NCBI RefSeq assembly: GCF_020034665.1
Contig: NZ_JAIQDI010000001.1
Span: 1,364,001 to 1,428,000, forward strand
Source of the DNA: Niabella beijingensis
Lineage (GTDB): Bacteria; Bacteroidota; Bacteroidia; Chitinophagales; Chitinophagaceae
Length of the DNA: 64,000 nucleotides
Reading direction: 5' to 3'
This document shows, piece by piece, positions 34,866-44,070 of this stretch. Position numbers and translations under genes: made by a program. The notes under the pieces are model-generated. The model was given only the letters and a program-made list of their open reading frames with translations. It was not told the origin of the DNA and did not search any database. The stretch's first letter is position 1. Each line of letters starts with the position of its first letter.

Positions 34866-36617
34866 ATGTCCGGATCCGCAAGTACAATTCCTTTAATTCC
34901 TGCCGGAGCGCGCACGATCGCCCCGCCGGGTGCCGCCGACAACCGCCTGCTGATCCTGTTCATGACCGGCTGGTTCATTATAAACAGCCTCCAGGCGACC
35001 TTCCTTGGAATTGACGGGGATGAAGCCTATTACTGGATGTTATCGCAAAACCTGCAATGGGGGTATTTCGATCATCCGCCCCTGGTTACTATTTTCATAC
35101 GACTGGGCGAGTCCTTCGGACATGGCCTGTTTTTTACCCGCCTGGGCACCGTGCTTCTGTCTACCTGTTCTATTGCACTCATCTATAAAGGGCTTCCGGA
35201 TCAGCTGCAAAAAATAAGGACATTCCTCTTGCTCTATGCAGCCACCCTGGTCCTGAATGTATATGCATTTATCACCACGCCGGATGCTGCATTATTCTTT
35301 TTTGCCGCACTTTTCTTCTGGGCCTACAAGCGCTTTTTAACAAAAAACAGTTTCAGCACCAGCCTTTGGCTGGCAATTGCCATCACCGGTATGTTTTACA
35401 GCAAATACCATGGGATCCTCCTGGTGGGATTTGTGGTATTATCGAACTTTAAATTACTTGCCAACAAATACTTCTGGCTGATCGTGCTGCTGGTTACCCT
35501 GCTCTTTCTTCCGCACCTGTACTGGCAGTATACACACGACTGGCCTACGGTACGTTTTCACTTGATCGAACGGATCGCCAAGAAATACCGCATCAACTAT
35601 ACGACGGACTATCTCCTGGGGCAGCTGCTGATCTGGGGGCCGCTGATCTCTCTCTTATTTTATGCTTCCGTTTTTAAACTGAAAATCAAAGACCGGCTGC
35701 TGCGTGCCCACGTCTTCATGTTTGCAGGCACCATCGGCTTCTTCCTGTTCTCTTCCTTTAAAAATACGGTGGAGCCGCACTGGACCATGATCGCAGGTGT
35801 ATCCTATGTGGCACTGTTTTTATCCCTGCTGGAGAACGGTACTGAAAAATTCCGTCGTCTTTTTACAAAAGTCGCTTACTGGAATATCGGCCTGATCCTG
35901 CTGGCCAGGATCCTGATCCTGATCCCCAACGGGCCCGCCAACCTCATCCGGAATTTCCGCTCCTTTTCCCATGCGCAGCTATGGGCAGACACCATTTATA
36001 AAAAAGCAGGAGGCGTACCCGTTGTCTTTGCCAACTCCTATGCATTGCCCTCTCTCTATAAATTTTACCACCCCGGTGTGCATACCACGGGATATAACGA
36101 CAAAGGCTACCGCAAGACCAATTTTAATATTGCCGAGGACAGTACGCTCAATGGCAGGGATGTTTATTACTATGTTCAAAGCCCCGAGCTGCTGCCAGGC
36201 ACCGGTATTGCGGTAAATACCTCATACAATACCGGCAGGTTGCTGCCCCTGCACCGATACCATAGCCTGAATGGTTTACACATTAACTGGGAACAGCCTT
36301 CCAAAGAAATGAAATCCGGCAGCACGCAGCTGATCACTATAACGATCACTAACAGCAGCAACAGGGTGCAGGAGCTGGAAGAAAAGCTGCGGCTGGATTA
36401 TGCCTTCCTGATAGAGAAATACCGTTATATCAATTCTGACTCCGCCCTGGCACTCCCGCTTCAGCAGCTTGCCCCGGGGGCAGCGATACAACTGACCATA
36501 CCGGTTAAAGCACCGGAACAACCGGGAAAATACCGGTTGCTGTTCTCTATTTTAAACGACTTCATTCCCGGGAATTTTGCCAGTAATTTCTATAACATCA
36601 CCGTGCGCGGCGGTTAA
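34866..36617 (+). CDS. GT39/ArnT-like membrane glycosyltransferase with C-terminal beta domain
   Basis: A 583-residue multipass protein. The first periplasmic loop has GIDGDEAYYWMLSQ and WGYFDHPPLVTIFI, the acidic and 'DHPP' motifs of PMT/ArnT-type polyprenyl-phosphate-sugar transferases. About ten hydrophobic helices follow up to residue 360. The last 130 residues (GLHINWEQPSKEM ... STQLITITITNSSNRVQEL ... QLTIPVKAPEQPGKYRLLF) are soluble and read like an Ig-like beta sandwich. Probably adds a sugar to a lipid or envelope polymer in the periplasm. It converges on an LTA-synthase-like gene 29 bp away. Confidence 0.85.
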   Translation: MSGSASTIPLIPAGARTIAPPGAADNRLLILFMTGWFIINSLQATFLGIDGDEAYYWMLSQNLQWGYFDHPPLVTIFIRLGESFGHGLFFTRLGTVLLSTCSIALIYKGLPDQLQKIRTFLLLYAATLVLNVYAFITTPDAALFFFAALFFWAYKRFLTKNSFSTSLWLAIAITGMFYSKYHGILLVGFVVLSNFKLLANKYFWLIVLLVTLLFLPHLYWQYTHDWPTVRFHLIERIAKKYRINYTTDYLLGQLLIWGPLISLLFYASVFKLKIKDRLLRAHVFMFAGTIGFFLFSSFKNTVEPHWTMIAGVSYVALFLSLLENGTEKFRRLFTKVAYWNIGLILLARILILIPNGPANLIRNFRSFSHAQLWADTIYKKAGGVPVVFANSYALPSLYKFYHPGVHTTGYNDKGYRKTNFNIAEDSTLNGRDVYYYVQSPELLPGTGIAVNTSYNTGRLLPLHRYHSLNGLHINWEQPSKEMKSGSTQLITITITNSSNRVQELEEKLRLDYAFLIEKYRYINSDSALALPLQQLAPGAAIQLTIPVKAPEQPGKYRLLFSILNDFIPGNFASNFYNITVRGG

Positions 36618-36646
36618 GCATCCGATCCGGCCGGTATTGTCTTTTC

Positions 36647-38596
36647 TTAACGGGGAGCGATCAGCTGGTTCCGGATCAGCCGGTTATTGTATTGCTGGAT
36701 AAAGGCCTTCAGCCTTTGCTCCATTGCAGCGGCTGCCTGTGCGGAATCCTTCAGGAGGTCCGTCTTCATCAGGCGGTCTGTTTTAAAATCATACAATCCG
36801 GTAGCCTCCTTTCCATCGTAGAATAACAGGCGGTTGCCTTCGATCCAGCGATGCCCGCCCGAATACTGATAGGTAAACCCGGCGCCTTTCCGGTTCAGCA
36901 CATTCTCACCGTAGGCCAGGTAGGGCTTATCATAATGCAGGTATCCCAATACGGTAGGCATGATATCCAGTTGCTGTATCACACCGGGATCAATACCTCT
37001 GAAAGCCGTATCACCCGGTGCATACAGCAGGATGGGGATTGCAATATCGCCCCAGGCATTCTGATATTCGGGATGATAGGAAATAGTGGCATGATCTGCC
37101 GTGATCACAAAAATTGTATTCCGGAACCAGGGCTGTTGCTGCGCTTTTGCAAAAAAACGCTGTAAGGCCATATCGGTATAGCCGATACATTCCATTACCG
37201 GCAACGGGCCTTTTTTGAATTTCCCTTCGTATTGTTTTGGCACTTTAAACGGATGATGTGAGGATACCGAAAAGATACTGGAAAAAAAAGGCTGTGGAAA
37301 GTTGTTCAGCTTTTGCTCAAAGAACTGGAAAAAAGGTTCGTCCCATATCCCCCAGATACCGTCAAAATCAGCGTCATTGTTATATTCTGTCTTACCAAAA
37401 TAGTTTTCGATACCGATCATTTTGGTATAGGAAAGAAAGCCCATGGAACCGTTGGGTGCGCCGTGAAAAAAAGAAGTGTGATACCCTTCCCGGGCCAGTA
37501 GCTGCGGCAAACTTTTTGTGCTGTCCGATACATAGGGTGTCAGCACAAAAGGATCCAATCCGCTGGGAATACTGGAAAGTACAGAAGGGATGGCATCGAT
37601 CGATTTTCTTCCGTTGGCAAACGAATTCCAGTAGATCTTGCTGACGGAAGCCAGTGAGTCCAGAAAAGGCGTGAATCCCGTATAGGTTCCGTTGTCCAGG
37701 TCCTTATTATAAAAACCCATAGCCTCTTTACCAAAACTTTCCAGGATGACAATGACCACATTCTTTTTGGTGAACGGAACCGTATCTGCAGCGGGAGCAT
37801 GCAGCGGTGAATAGAGTTGTTCCACCTCTTTATCCGTAAAATAGTGTACTTCGCGCAGCGGTTTTACGCCCATGGTGCGGATAAAAACAAACGGGGTATT
37901 TAACACGAGGTATACTTCGTGCGAACGTTTTACATATACGCCGGCATCCCCAACTGTGATCGGACGGGTGCTGTGTCTGAATCCGCCACGGATACCGCCG
38001 ATTGCGAGAACGACCGTCACTACAAAGATCAGCGCGGCTTTTATATAATAAAGCGTTTTCCGCGCAGGGGCTGGTTGCTCTTTTATGTTCACCCGGCGGT
38101 ATAAAAACACCATCAGTACGGTCAGCCCGATAAAGATCAGCACCACATACCAGTAATCGAGCAGGAAATTAAATGCCAGTCCGGATTTGTTCTGCTCATG
38201 TGAGAATTCGCTGAAAACACTGGTGGTGGTCCTTCTTAAAGTGAAGCGGTAATAAATAAAATCGATACAGTTCAGTGAAAGAGCGATCCCGTTGGTTATA
38301 TAAAACACCCATTTCACGACAACCTGATACCTGCTGTGGGTGCGCCATTTATAAGGGACAGGGACGGTCATCAAAAAGATCAGGAGGCAGTTGAAATACA
38401 ACATCGCAGCCACATCGAACCGCAATCCTCCTGTAAGAATCGGCAACCAGTCAGATAGCCCGATACCCGGGAATAACCGGACATTAAGTCCGTAAAACAG
38501 GAACCTGCAAAGGGCAAACAATACCAGTACAAGAAGTATGCGATACAAAAATACGCCATAATAGCTCCGCAACCAGTTTCTCTTCCTATCGTTCAT
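36647..38596 (-). CDS. LTA-synthase-like membrane phosphoglycerol transferase/sulfatase-fold enzyme
   Basis: A 649-residue protein with about five N-terminal membrane helices and a periplasmic sulfatase-fold domain from about residue 270. Active-site motifs: VVIVILESFGKEAMG (metal Glu), SFANGRKSIDAIPSVLSSIP (nucleophile region, here Ser where LtaS has Thr), FFHGAPNGSMGF, and VITADHATISYHPEY (metal Asp/His). LtaS relatives transfer phosphoglycerol or phosphoethanolamine head groups. Bacteroidota lack classical teichoic acid, so the acceptor may be LPS, a lipid or a glycan. A UPF0104-type gene lies 11 bp upstream on the same strand. Confidence 0.87.
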   Translation of the reverse strand: MNDRKRNWLRSYYGVFLYRILLVLVLFALCRFLFYGLNVRLFPGIGLSDWLPILTGGLRFDVAAMLYFNCLLIFLMTVPVPYKWRTHSRYQVVVKWVFYITNGIALSLNCIDFIYYRFTLRRTTTSVFSEFSHEQNKSGLAFNFLLDYWYVVLIFIGLTVLMVFLYRRVNIKEQPAPARKTLYYIKAALIFVVTVVLAIGGIRGGFRHSTRPITVGDAGVYVKRSHEVYLVLNTPFVFIRTMGVKPLREVHYFTDKEVEQLYSPLHAPAADTVPFTKKNVVIVILESFGKEAMGFYNKDLDNGTYTGFTPFLDSLASVSKIYWNSFANGRKSIDAIPSVLSSIPSGLDPFVLTPYVSDSTKSLPQLLAREGYHTSFFHGAPNGSMGFLSYTKMIGIENYFGKTEYNNDADFDGIWGIWDEPFFQFFEQKLNNFPQPFFSSIFSVSSHHPFKVPKQYEGKFKKGPLPVMECIGYTDMALQRFFAKAQQQPWFRNTIFVITADHATISYHPEYQNAWGDIAIPILLYAPGDTAFRGIDPGVIQQLDIMPTVLGYLHYDKPYLAYGENVLNRKGAGFTYQYSGGHRWIEGNRLLFYDGKEATGLYDFKTDRLMKTDLLKDSAQAAAAMEQRLKAFIQQYNNRLIRNQLIAPR

Positions 38597-38607
38597 ATAT
38601 CGAAAAT

Positions 38608-39510
38608 TTAATCAGCACCCTGTCCCGGGCCGGTGCCGGCAGCACCTGCCTGTTCCCTCCGCTCCTTTCTGAATAATATAAAAATTGCGGACAGCGCCAT
38701 GATCATTGTGATCAGATAAAAACTCAGACTTACGGATACAGCCAGATCCTTATTCAGTCCAAAAGTGCCGGCACCCCAAACAATGGCCACCTCCCTTGCA
38801 CCCAGTCCGCCAATACTGAACGGGAACAGGGAGGCCAGTGATGAGAGCAGAAAGATGGCAAAATAGGGCCAGTAACTGGTACTGCAACCCAGGGCTGCGA
38901 GTATAAAAGCCACCGTTGCCAGTTGCAGCGACTGCGTACAGATACCCAGCAAATGTGTTTGAAAAAAATGACGGCTGATACGGTTGAAATACTTACGCAG
39001 CACCCAATAATAAACCACCGATCCGGCGATAAACCCCAGGAGGATCCAGGCACTGTATTGCCGCACTTCCGGCATCGCCAGACTGAAGCAGGAAACCAGG
39101 AAACCCAATCCCCACAAGCCCGCCAGCCGGTCGAAAAAAACCGCCGAAAACACTTCCTTATGCGTGGTAGCATAACGCCGTTTCAATACGATGATCTTGT
39201 ACCCGTCTCCTCCGATGCCGCTTGGCAGGAACAGGTTGTAGAACATTCCCTGTATGTACAGGCGGAAGTTAGACATTGCCGTTATCGGCAGACCAATATT
39301 CCTGAAAAAGTACAGAAGGCGGAATGAGGTAATTACCTGGCAGATGATAAAGGTGCACGCCGCAGGCAAAAGCCACCAGACATTCGCTTCCTTCCATAGT
39401 CTCCGCACTGCAGTCAGGTCTACCTTGGTATATACCAACCATAAGGCCAGGATGGTAAACACCACCTTTAGCACCGGTTTTAAAATGTTCCAAACCTTCT
39501 TTTTATCCAT
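38608..39510 (-). CDS. UPF0104/MprF-flippase-like membrane protein
   Basis: A 300-residue protein with seven or eight hydrophobic helices. Family marks are TSFRLLYFFRNIG, GMFYNLFLPSGIGGDGYKI, FFDRLAGLWGLGFL and FPFSIGGLGAREVAIVW, the pattern of the lysylphosphatidylglycerol-synthase transmembrane/AglD family. Relatives flip or guide lipid-linked substrates. It precedes the LTA-synthase-like gene by 11 bp, so the two are probably co-transcribed and may work on one envelope lipid. The C-terminal tail is soluble and Gly/Ala-rich. Confidence 0.85.
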   Translation of the reverse strand: MDKKKVWNILKPVLKVVFTILALWLVYTKVDLTAVRRLWKEANVWWLLPAACTFIICQVITSFRLLYFFRNIGLPITAMSNFRLYIQGMFYNLFLPSGIGGDGYKIIVLKRRYATTHKEVFSAVFFDRLAGLWGLGFLVSCFSLAMPEVRQYSAWILLGFIAGSVVYYWVLRKYFNRISRHFFQTHLLGICTQSLQLATVAFILAALGCSTSYWPYFAIFLLSSLASLFPFSIGGLGAREVAIVWGAGTFGLNKDLAVSVSLSFYLITMIMALSAIFILFRKERREQAGAAGTGPGQGAD

Positions 39511-39664
39511 AAATCAACTGCAAACTTCGGCTAAATTGTGAAATTCCCTCTCTGAAATTTTGCGCCCTGCCCTGTATGCTTTCTGCAGCATACAGATCCG
39601 GGAAAAGCCATAATTTAGTACCTTCAGGAAAATTGAAAAACCTCCGGCAATAAATCAGCAATCA

Positions 39665-40624
39665 TTGTATTCAAATCGCATTACAAAATTATTTGGTATC
39701 GGCTATCCCATTATCCAGGCGGGGATGGTATGGACCAGCGGCTGGCGGCTGGCAAGTGCCGTAAGCAATGCCGGAGGATTGGGTCTTATCGGCGCCGGAT
39801 CGATGTACCCGGAGGTATTGAAAGAACATATACGGAAATGCAAAAGCGCTTGTCCGAAGCCTTTTGGCGTCAATCTGCCCCTTTTGTACCCCGACATTGA
39901 AGCACATATCAAGACCATCATAGAAGAGCGGGTCCCTGTTGTTTTCACCAGCGCCGGTAACCCGAAGACCTGGACCGGTACCTTAAAAGAGAAAGGGATT
40001 ACCGTGGTTCACGTAGTAAGCAGCAGCAAATTTGCGCTAAAAGCCCAGGAAGCCGGCTGTGATGCGGTTGTAGCCGAGGGCTTTGAAGCCGGTGGGCACA
40101 ACGGCAGGGAAGAAACCACTTCCATGGTACTCATTCCGCTGGTAGCGGAAGCCGTACAGATTCCGGTTATTGCTGCCGGTGGCATTGCCGGCGGAAAACA
40201 AATGCTGGCCGCCTTTGCCCTCGGAGCTGAAGGGGTGCAACTCGGAAGCCGGTTTGTAGCCAGTGAAGAAGCATCCAGCCATCCGGAATTCAAAAAACGG
40301 GTGATCGATTCAAAAGAAGGCGATACCGAACTCTCATTAAAACAACTGACCCCGGTACGGCTCTTAAAGAACGGCTTCTACCGGCAGGTAAAAGAACTGG
40401 AACTCCGTGGTGCCACACCCGCCGAATTACAGAAGCTGCTGGGAAAAGGAAGGGCGAAAAAGGGAATGTTTGAAGGCGAACTGGAAAACGGGGAACTGGA
40501 AATAGGACAGGTAGCAGCTTCGTTAAATACCATCCTGCCCGCAGCGGTGATCGTGAAAAATGTATGGGCCGAATTTGAAGCCGGCCTGAACAAACTAATC
40601 AATGGCATCCACCTGAAAGAATGA
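39665..40624 (+). CDS. Nitronate monooxygenase-like FMN protein (TTG start)
   Basis: A 319-residue TIM-barrel flavoprotein starting at TTG 39665 (MYSNRITKLFGIGYPIIQAG). Family segments: GMVWTSGWRLASAVSNAGGL, GVNLPLLYP, VVFTSAGNPKTW, DAVVAEGFEAGGHNGRE with the catalytic-type His, IPVIAAGGIAGGKQMLAAFALGA and GVQLGSRFVASEE, which bind FMN phosphate. NMO members oxidise nitronates, but related enoyl reductases share these motifs, so the substrate is open. The next gene starts 10 bp downstream. Confidence 0.88.
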   Translation: MYSNRITKLFGIGYPIIQAGMVWTSGWRLASAVSNAGGLGLIGAGSMYPEVLKEHIRKCKSACPKPFGVNLPLLYPDIEAHIKTIIEERVPVVFTSAGNPKTWTGTLKEKGITVVHVVSSSKFALKAQEAGCDAVVAEGFEAGGHNGREETTSMVLIPLVAEAVQIPVIAAGGIAGGKQMLAAFALGAEGVQLGSRFVASEEASSHPEFKKRVIDSKEGDTELSLKQLTPVRLLKNGFYRQVKELELRGATPAELQKLLGKGRAKKGMFEGELENGELEIGQVAASLNTILPAAVIVKNVWAEFEAGLNKLINGIHLKE

Positions 40625-40634
40625 TCTTTAAAAA

Positions 40635-43478
40635 ATGAGCACTTTATACCATACCAAAACCACACTGCAAAAGAAGGTGCCCTGCCGGCAACCAATACCG
40701 CCCATGACCGGCTTTTGTTTATCCGGGATCCGGCTCCTCCGGTATTGTCTCTGCCTTATAATGGCAGCCCCCCTGAATGGTTCCGGTCAGTTTTCGGTTC
40801 TGGAAAAACAATTAAACACCAGTGACTCGGTTCATTTCAACATCCCGAGGGAAAAATTATTTGTTCATTATGACCGTGCTTATTACAACACAAAAGATAC
40901 CCTGTGGATGAAGGGGTACATCCTGGCGGCAGACGACTATACCATCGCCGACAGCACCGGCATTGCCTACATCGAGATTATTAATACCGCGAACCAGGTA
41001 GTAAAGCGGACCGCTGCGCCCTGCTACTGGGGCCGCTTTCAAAGCGCCCTTGTTTTAACCGAAGATGATTTTCCGCAGGGCAGTTATATCCTGCGTGCCT
41101 ATACCAACTGGATGCGTAATTTTGGGGATTCACTTTTATATGAAGGCCGGTTCCGTGTTATCAACCCGCTCTCCGGGGAGTGGAATGCCCGGATCAACCA
41201 GATTCAGTTTTCCGGCAACCGGGTTTCCTTTACTGCAGGTTTGAGCACCAATATACTCCGGCCCATCTCCTGGAAAAAAGTCACCGTAAATATCCGCTCT
41301 AAAAACCGCAGCCTGCTGCGGTTACAAACACAGACGGATGCAGATGGAAAGCTTCATATCGATACCCTGCTTAAAAGCGGGGCGGGCAACCGGAACCTGG
41401 TCATTGAAATTTCCGACAAAGAAGATCTTAAATTACAAATACCTGTAGCCGATGATGCCGCCGCCATTGATCTTCAGTTTCTGCCGGAAGGCGGCAGCCT
41501 TATCGCGGGCAAGGAACAACTACTGGGGTTCAAGGCGCTCAATGTGTATGGAAAGGGAACTGATGTAAAAGGCGTGATCAAAAATGAACAAGGGCAAACG
41601 GTGGCCTCATTTTCTTCCATACACAAGGGCATGGGCATCCTGCGCTTCACGCCGCAACCCGGCAGCCATTATACGGCATTTCCCGATGGAGGAAAGCCCG
41701 TGCCGCTGCCTGCGGTCCGCTCATCGGGGACCTTGCTGCATGCGGAGCATAGTCCGGCCTCCGACAGCATCCGCATTACCATCGACGGTACACCGGATCT
41801 GCGGGGAAAGAAATTTTATTTTGCAGCTTTTGCCAGGGGCCTTTCCATTGCCAAAGGCCGCATCATCCTCTCCGGACACGCTTCTCATTTTAATATCGCC
41901 AGAAATATGACACCCTCGGGTATTACGCGGTTTACACTTTACGACAGCCTGATGCGGCCGGTAAACGAACGGATCCTCTTCCTGTGGCAAAAGGACCAGC
42001 TGCAATTATCCGTAATCCCGCACAAACAACTATATGGGGAAAAGGACAGCGTGTCCCTGTTACTCAGCGTGCGTACCAATGATGGCAAACCCGTGCCGGG
42101 CAGTTTTTCGCTCGCGGTCATCGATACCAGCCAGGTTAAAATCAATCCGCAATCGGAAAATATCCTGAGCTATATGCTCCTCAGCTCCGATCTCAGGGGT
42201 TACATAGAAGACCCCTATTATTATTTCCAGGATCCCGCACCTGAAGCCGTGGACGCGCTGATGCTTACACAGGGATGGGTGAATTATAACTGGCAACCCG
42301 GCAATTTCAAATTTGAAAAGGAACAGCAATTTAAGATAACCGGAAAGGCCACGAACATCTTCAATAAACCGTTTAGCAATACCAGGGTAACGCTGTTTGG
42401 AAAAATGGGCCAGACCGGGATCTTCCTTACCGATACCACCACCAATAACAATGGGGTCTTCACGATGTCCGATTTCCCTTATTTTACTACAGACAGTGTG
42501 AGTATGGTGATCAAAGGCGTTAATAAAAAAGGCAAGGCATTTAATATCGGAGTGGAAGTGAATGAGCCGGTATTTCCTGCCTACAATCCCGGCAATGCCG
42601 TTTTTGAACATCAGAACATCCTGCTGGATACTGCCACGCTGCTCTATGTAAAAAATCAGGCAACCCTCCGGAACCTGATCAAAAAGAACGGGGAATACCT
42701 GGATGAAGTAGTTATAAAGACGAACAAAGGAATACCCGGATCAAAGAACCTGAACAAAAACGGAGGGTCAGATCAGATGATCAATGAAAAAACGCTGGCC
42801 CAAACACCGAAGGCCACGCTGCTGGATGTACTTTATAAACAGGTAAAGGGTTTCCGGCTGGGATCACCTCCCAAAAGCACCCGGCTGCTTTATATGATCA
42901 ACACCAATATTGTGCGTTTTATTATCGATGGTGTTGATCTCAATTTTTTCTATCAGCCCGGCGGGGGGAGCGTTAATGACTATCAGCTTTTCCTGGATTC
43001 CTACCTGAAATATTTTTCAGCGGAAGACGTGCGGGGTATAGAGGTAATGAACTATCCCCGCTACAACTCTGCTTACCGGTCGCAGTACCTCAGCATCAGC
43101 GAACAAATGAACTCCGGGCCCGCCCGCACCGATTTTTCATTTGTAGAGATCACCACCCAAACCGGCTCCGGTCCGTTCCTGAGAAAAACACCGGGCATGT
43201 ACCTGTACAAACCCGTTGTACCCGTTATCACAAAACAATTTTACAGTCCGCGTTATGCAAGCCCCGATGAGCAGACGGCCGAGCCGGATCTGCGCACTAC
43301 CGTGTACTGGAACCCGGAAGTGGTTACAGGTGAGGACGGCAATGCACCGGTTTCCTTTTATACCTCCGAAAGCAACAGCGGTTATATGATCATTGTACAG
43401 GGCATCAATCTTACCGGCGGAATGGGTGTATTATACCAGCCCCTCCAGGCAGGGAAAAAAGAAACCGCTCCAAAATAG
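40635..43478 (+). CDS. Large MG2-like surface protein with embedded TonB-plug-like domain
   Basis: A 947-residue secreted protein. ATG 40635 is used, though ATG 40704 (MTGFCLSGIRLLRYCLCLIM) gives a cleaner signal peptide. The N-terminal half has macroglobulin-type domains (PREKLFVHYDRAYYNTKDTL; FLPEGGSLIAGKEQLLGFKA). At about 550-640 comes a carboxypeptidase-regulatory-like domain (GKATNIFNKPFSNTRVTLFG). Then YLDEVVIKT and TLAQTPKATLLDVLYKQVKG resemble a TonB-box/plug without a barrel. It ends with a beta sandwich (TTVYWNPEVVTGEDG). Such proteins are common in Bacteroidota and of unknown role; surface proteolysis control or receptor-associated functions are guesses. Confidence 0.75.
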   Translation: MSTLYHTKTTLQKKVPCRQPIPPMTGFCLSGIRLLRYCLCLIMAAPLNGSGQFSVLEKQLNTSDSVHFNIPREKLFVHYDRAYYNTKDTLWMKGYILAADDYTIADSTGIAYIEIINTANQVVKRTAAPCYWGRFQSALVLTEDDFPQGSYILRAYTNWMRNFGDSLLYEGRFRVINPLSGEWNARINQIQFSGNRVSFTAGLSTNILRPISWKKVTVNIRSKNRSLLRLQTQTDADGKLHIDTLLKSGAGNRNLVIEISDKEDLKLQIPVADDAAAIDLQFLPEGGSLIAGKEQLLGFKALNVYGKGTDVKGVIKNEQGQTVASFSSIHKGMGILRFTPQPGSHYTAFPDGGKPVPLPAVRSSGTLLHAEHSPASDSIRITIDGTPDLRGKKFYFAAFARGLSIAKGRIILSGHASHFNIARNMTPSGITRFTLYDSLMRPVNERILFLWQKDQLQLSVIPHKQLYGEKDSVSLLLSVRTNDGKPVPGSFSLAVIDTSQVKINPQSENILSYMLLSSDLRGYIEDPYYYFQDPAPEAVDALMLTQGWVNYNWQPGNFKFEKEQQFKITGKATNIFNKPFSNTRVTLFGKMGQTGIFLTDTTTNNNGVFTMSDFPYFTTDSVSMVIKGVNKKGKAFNIGVEVNEPVFPAYNPGNAVFEHQNILLDTATLLYVKNQATLRNLIKKNGEYLDEVVIKTNKGIPGSKNLNKNGGSDQMINEKTLAQTPKATLLDVLYKQVKGFRLGSPPKSTRLLYMINTNIVRFIIDGVDLNFFYQPGGGSVNDYQLFLDSYLKYFSAEDVRGIEVMNYPRYNSAYRSQYLSISEQMNSGPARTDFSFVEITTQTGSGPFLRKTPGMYLYKPVVPVITKQFYSPRYASPDEQTAEPDLRTTVYWNPEVVTGEDGNAPVSFYTSESNSGYMIIVQGINLTGGMGVLYQPLQAGKKETAPK

Positions 43479-43484
43479 CGGTTT
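43462..43484 (+). terminator. Weak hairpin at the end of the plug-containing gene
   Basis: AAACCGCT and AGCGGTTT pair around CCAAAAT, spanning the TAG stop codon. There is no T-tract beyond the stem, so termination is uncertain. Confidence 0.4.
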
Positions 43485-43525
43485 ACGGGCAACAGCTGCT
43501 GCCGTCACAAAGTAAGCAGGAGGCA

Positions 43526-44020
43526 CTAGCGCTCGCCGCAGGGTGTTTTTTGTAACCGGATCCCTTTGGCAAAGCTAAGAGCAGCCGGATCTTTGAATAC
43601 CATTTTGCCTTCCTTCTCCTCCACTTCCCCGTACCCTTCCGTAGCCGTGCTGTCGCGTAGCAGGAATGCTACCTGGCGCACTGATTTTTTTCCTTCCGAC
43701 ATAAATGTGTAGTCGGCCAGCAGGGTATCGCCTTTCAGTACGCCTTCGATCGCTCCCTGGTTTTTGTCCTTTTCAAAAAAGTTATAGGAAAGTGTGCCGG
43801 TCACTACATTTGGAAAGATCTCTGTTTTAAGAAAGAAAGAATCCTTTCCGCTCTGACCGGTATAACAGGCCGAGGCCGGGATCATGACCTTGTTTTCCTG
43901 TTTGGCTGCCGAATCGGAAGTTTCGGCTGTAGTTGCCGCTTCCTGCTGAGGGCTGTTACAGGCAATACCGGTCATCAGTGCCAGGATCCATCCCTTCGAT
44001 GTGGCATTCATTCTTTTCAT
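43526..44020 (-). CDS. Small lipoprotein of unknown function
   Basis: A 164-residue protein with a lipoprotein signal peptide (GWILALMTGIAC, Cys21) and an Ala/Thr/Glu-rich linker. The core reads as short beta strands: SACYTGQSGKDSFFLKTEIF, VTGTLSYNFFEKDKNQGAIE, LADYTFMSEGKKSVRQVAFL. The 'G.l.Y.......G...G...gd.l...y' pattern is seen in several small uncharacterised Bacteroidota lipoproteins. No function can be assigned. It lies 50 bp downstream of uvrA on the same strand and could be read through from it. Confidence 0.75.
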   Translation of the reverse strand: MKRMNATSKGWILALMTGIACNSPQQEAATTAETSDSAAKQENKVMIPASACYTGQSGKDSFFLKTEIFPNVVTGTLSYNFFEKDKNQGAIEGVLKGDTLLADYTFMSEGKKSVRQVAFLLRDSTATEGYGEVEEKEGKMVFKDPAALSFAKGIRLQKTPCGER

Positions 44021-44070
44021 ATTATTCGGGTTTAGAAGTTACCATATTGTTTTACAAGCAGAGCACCGTT

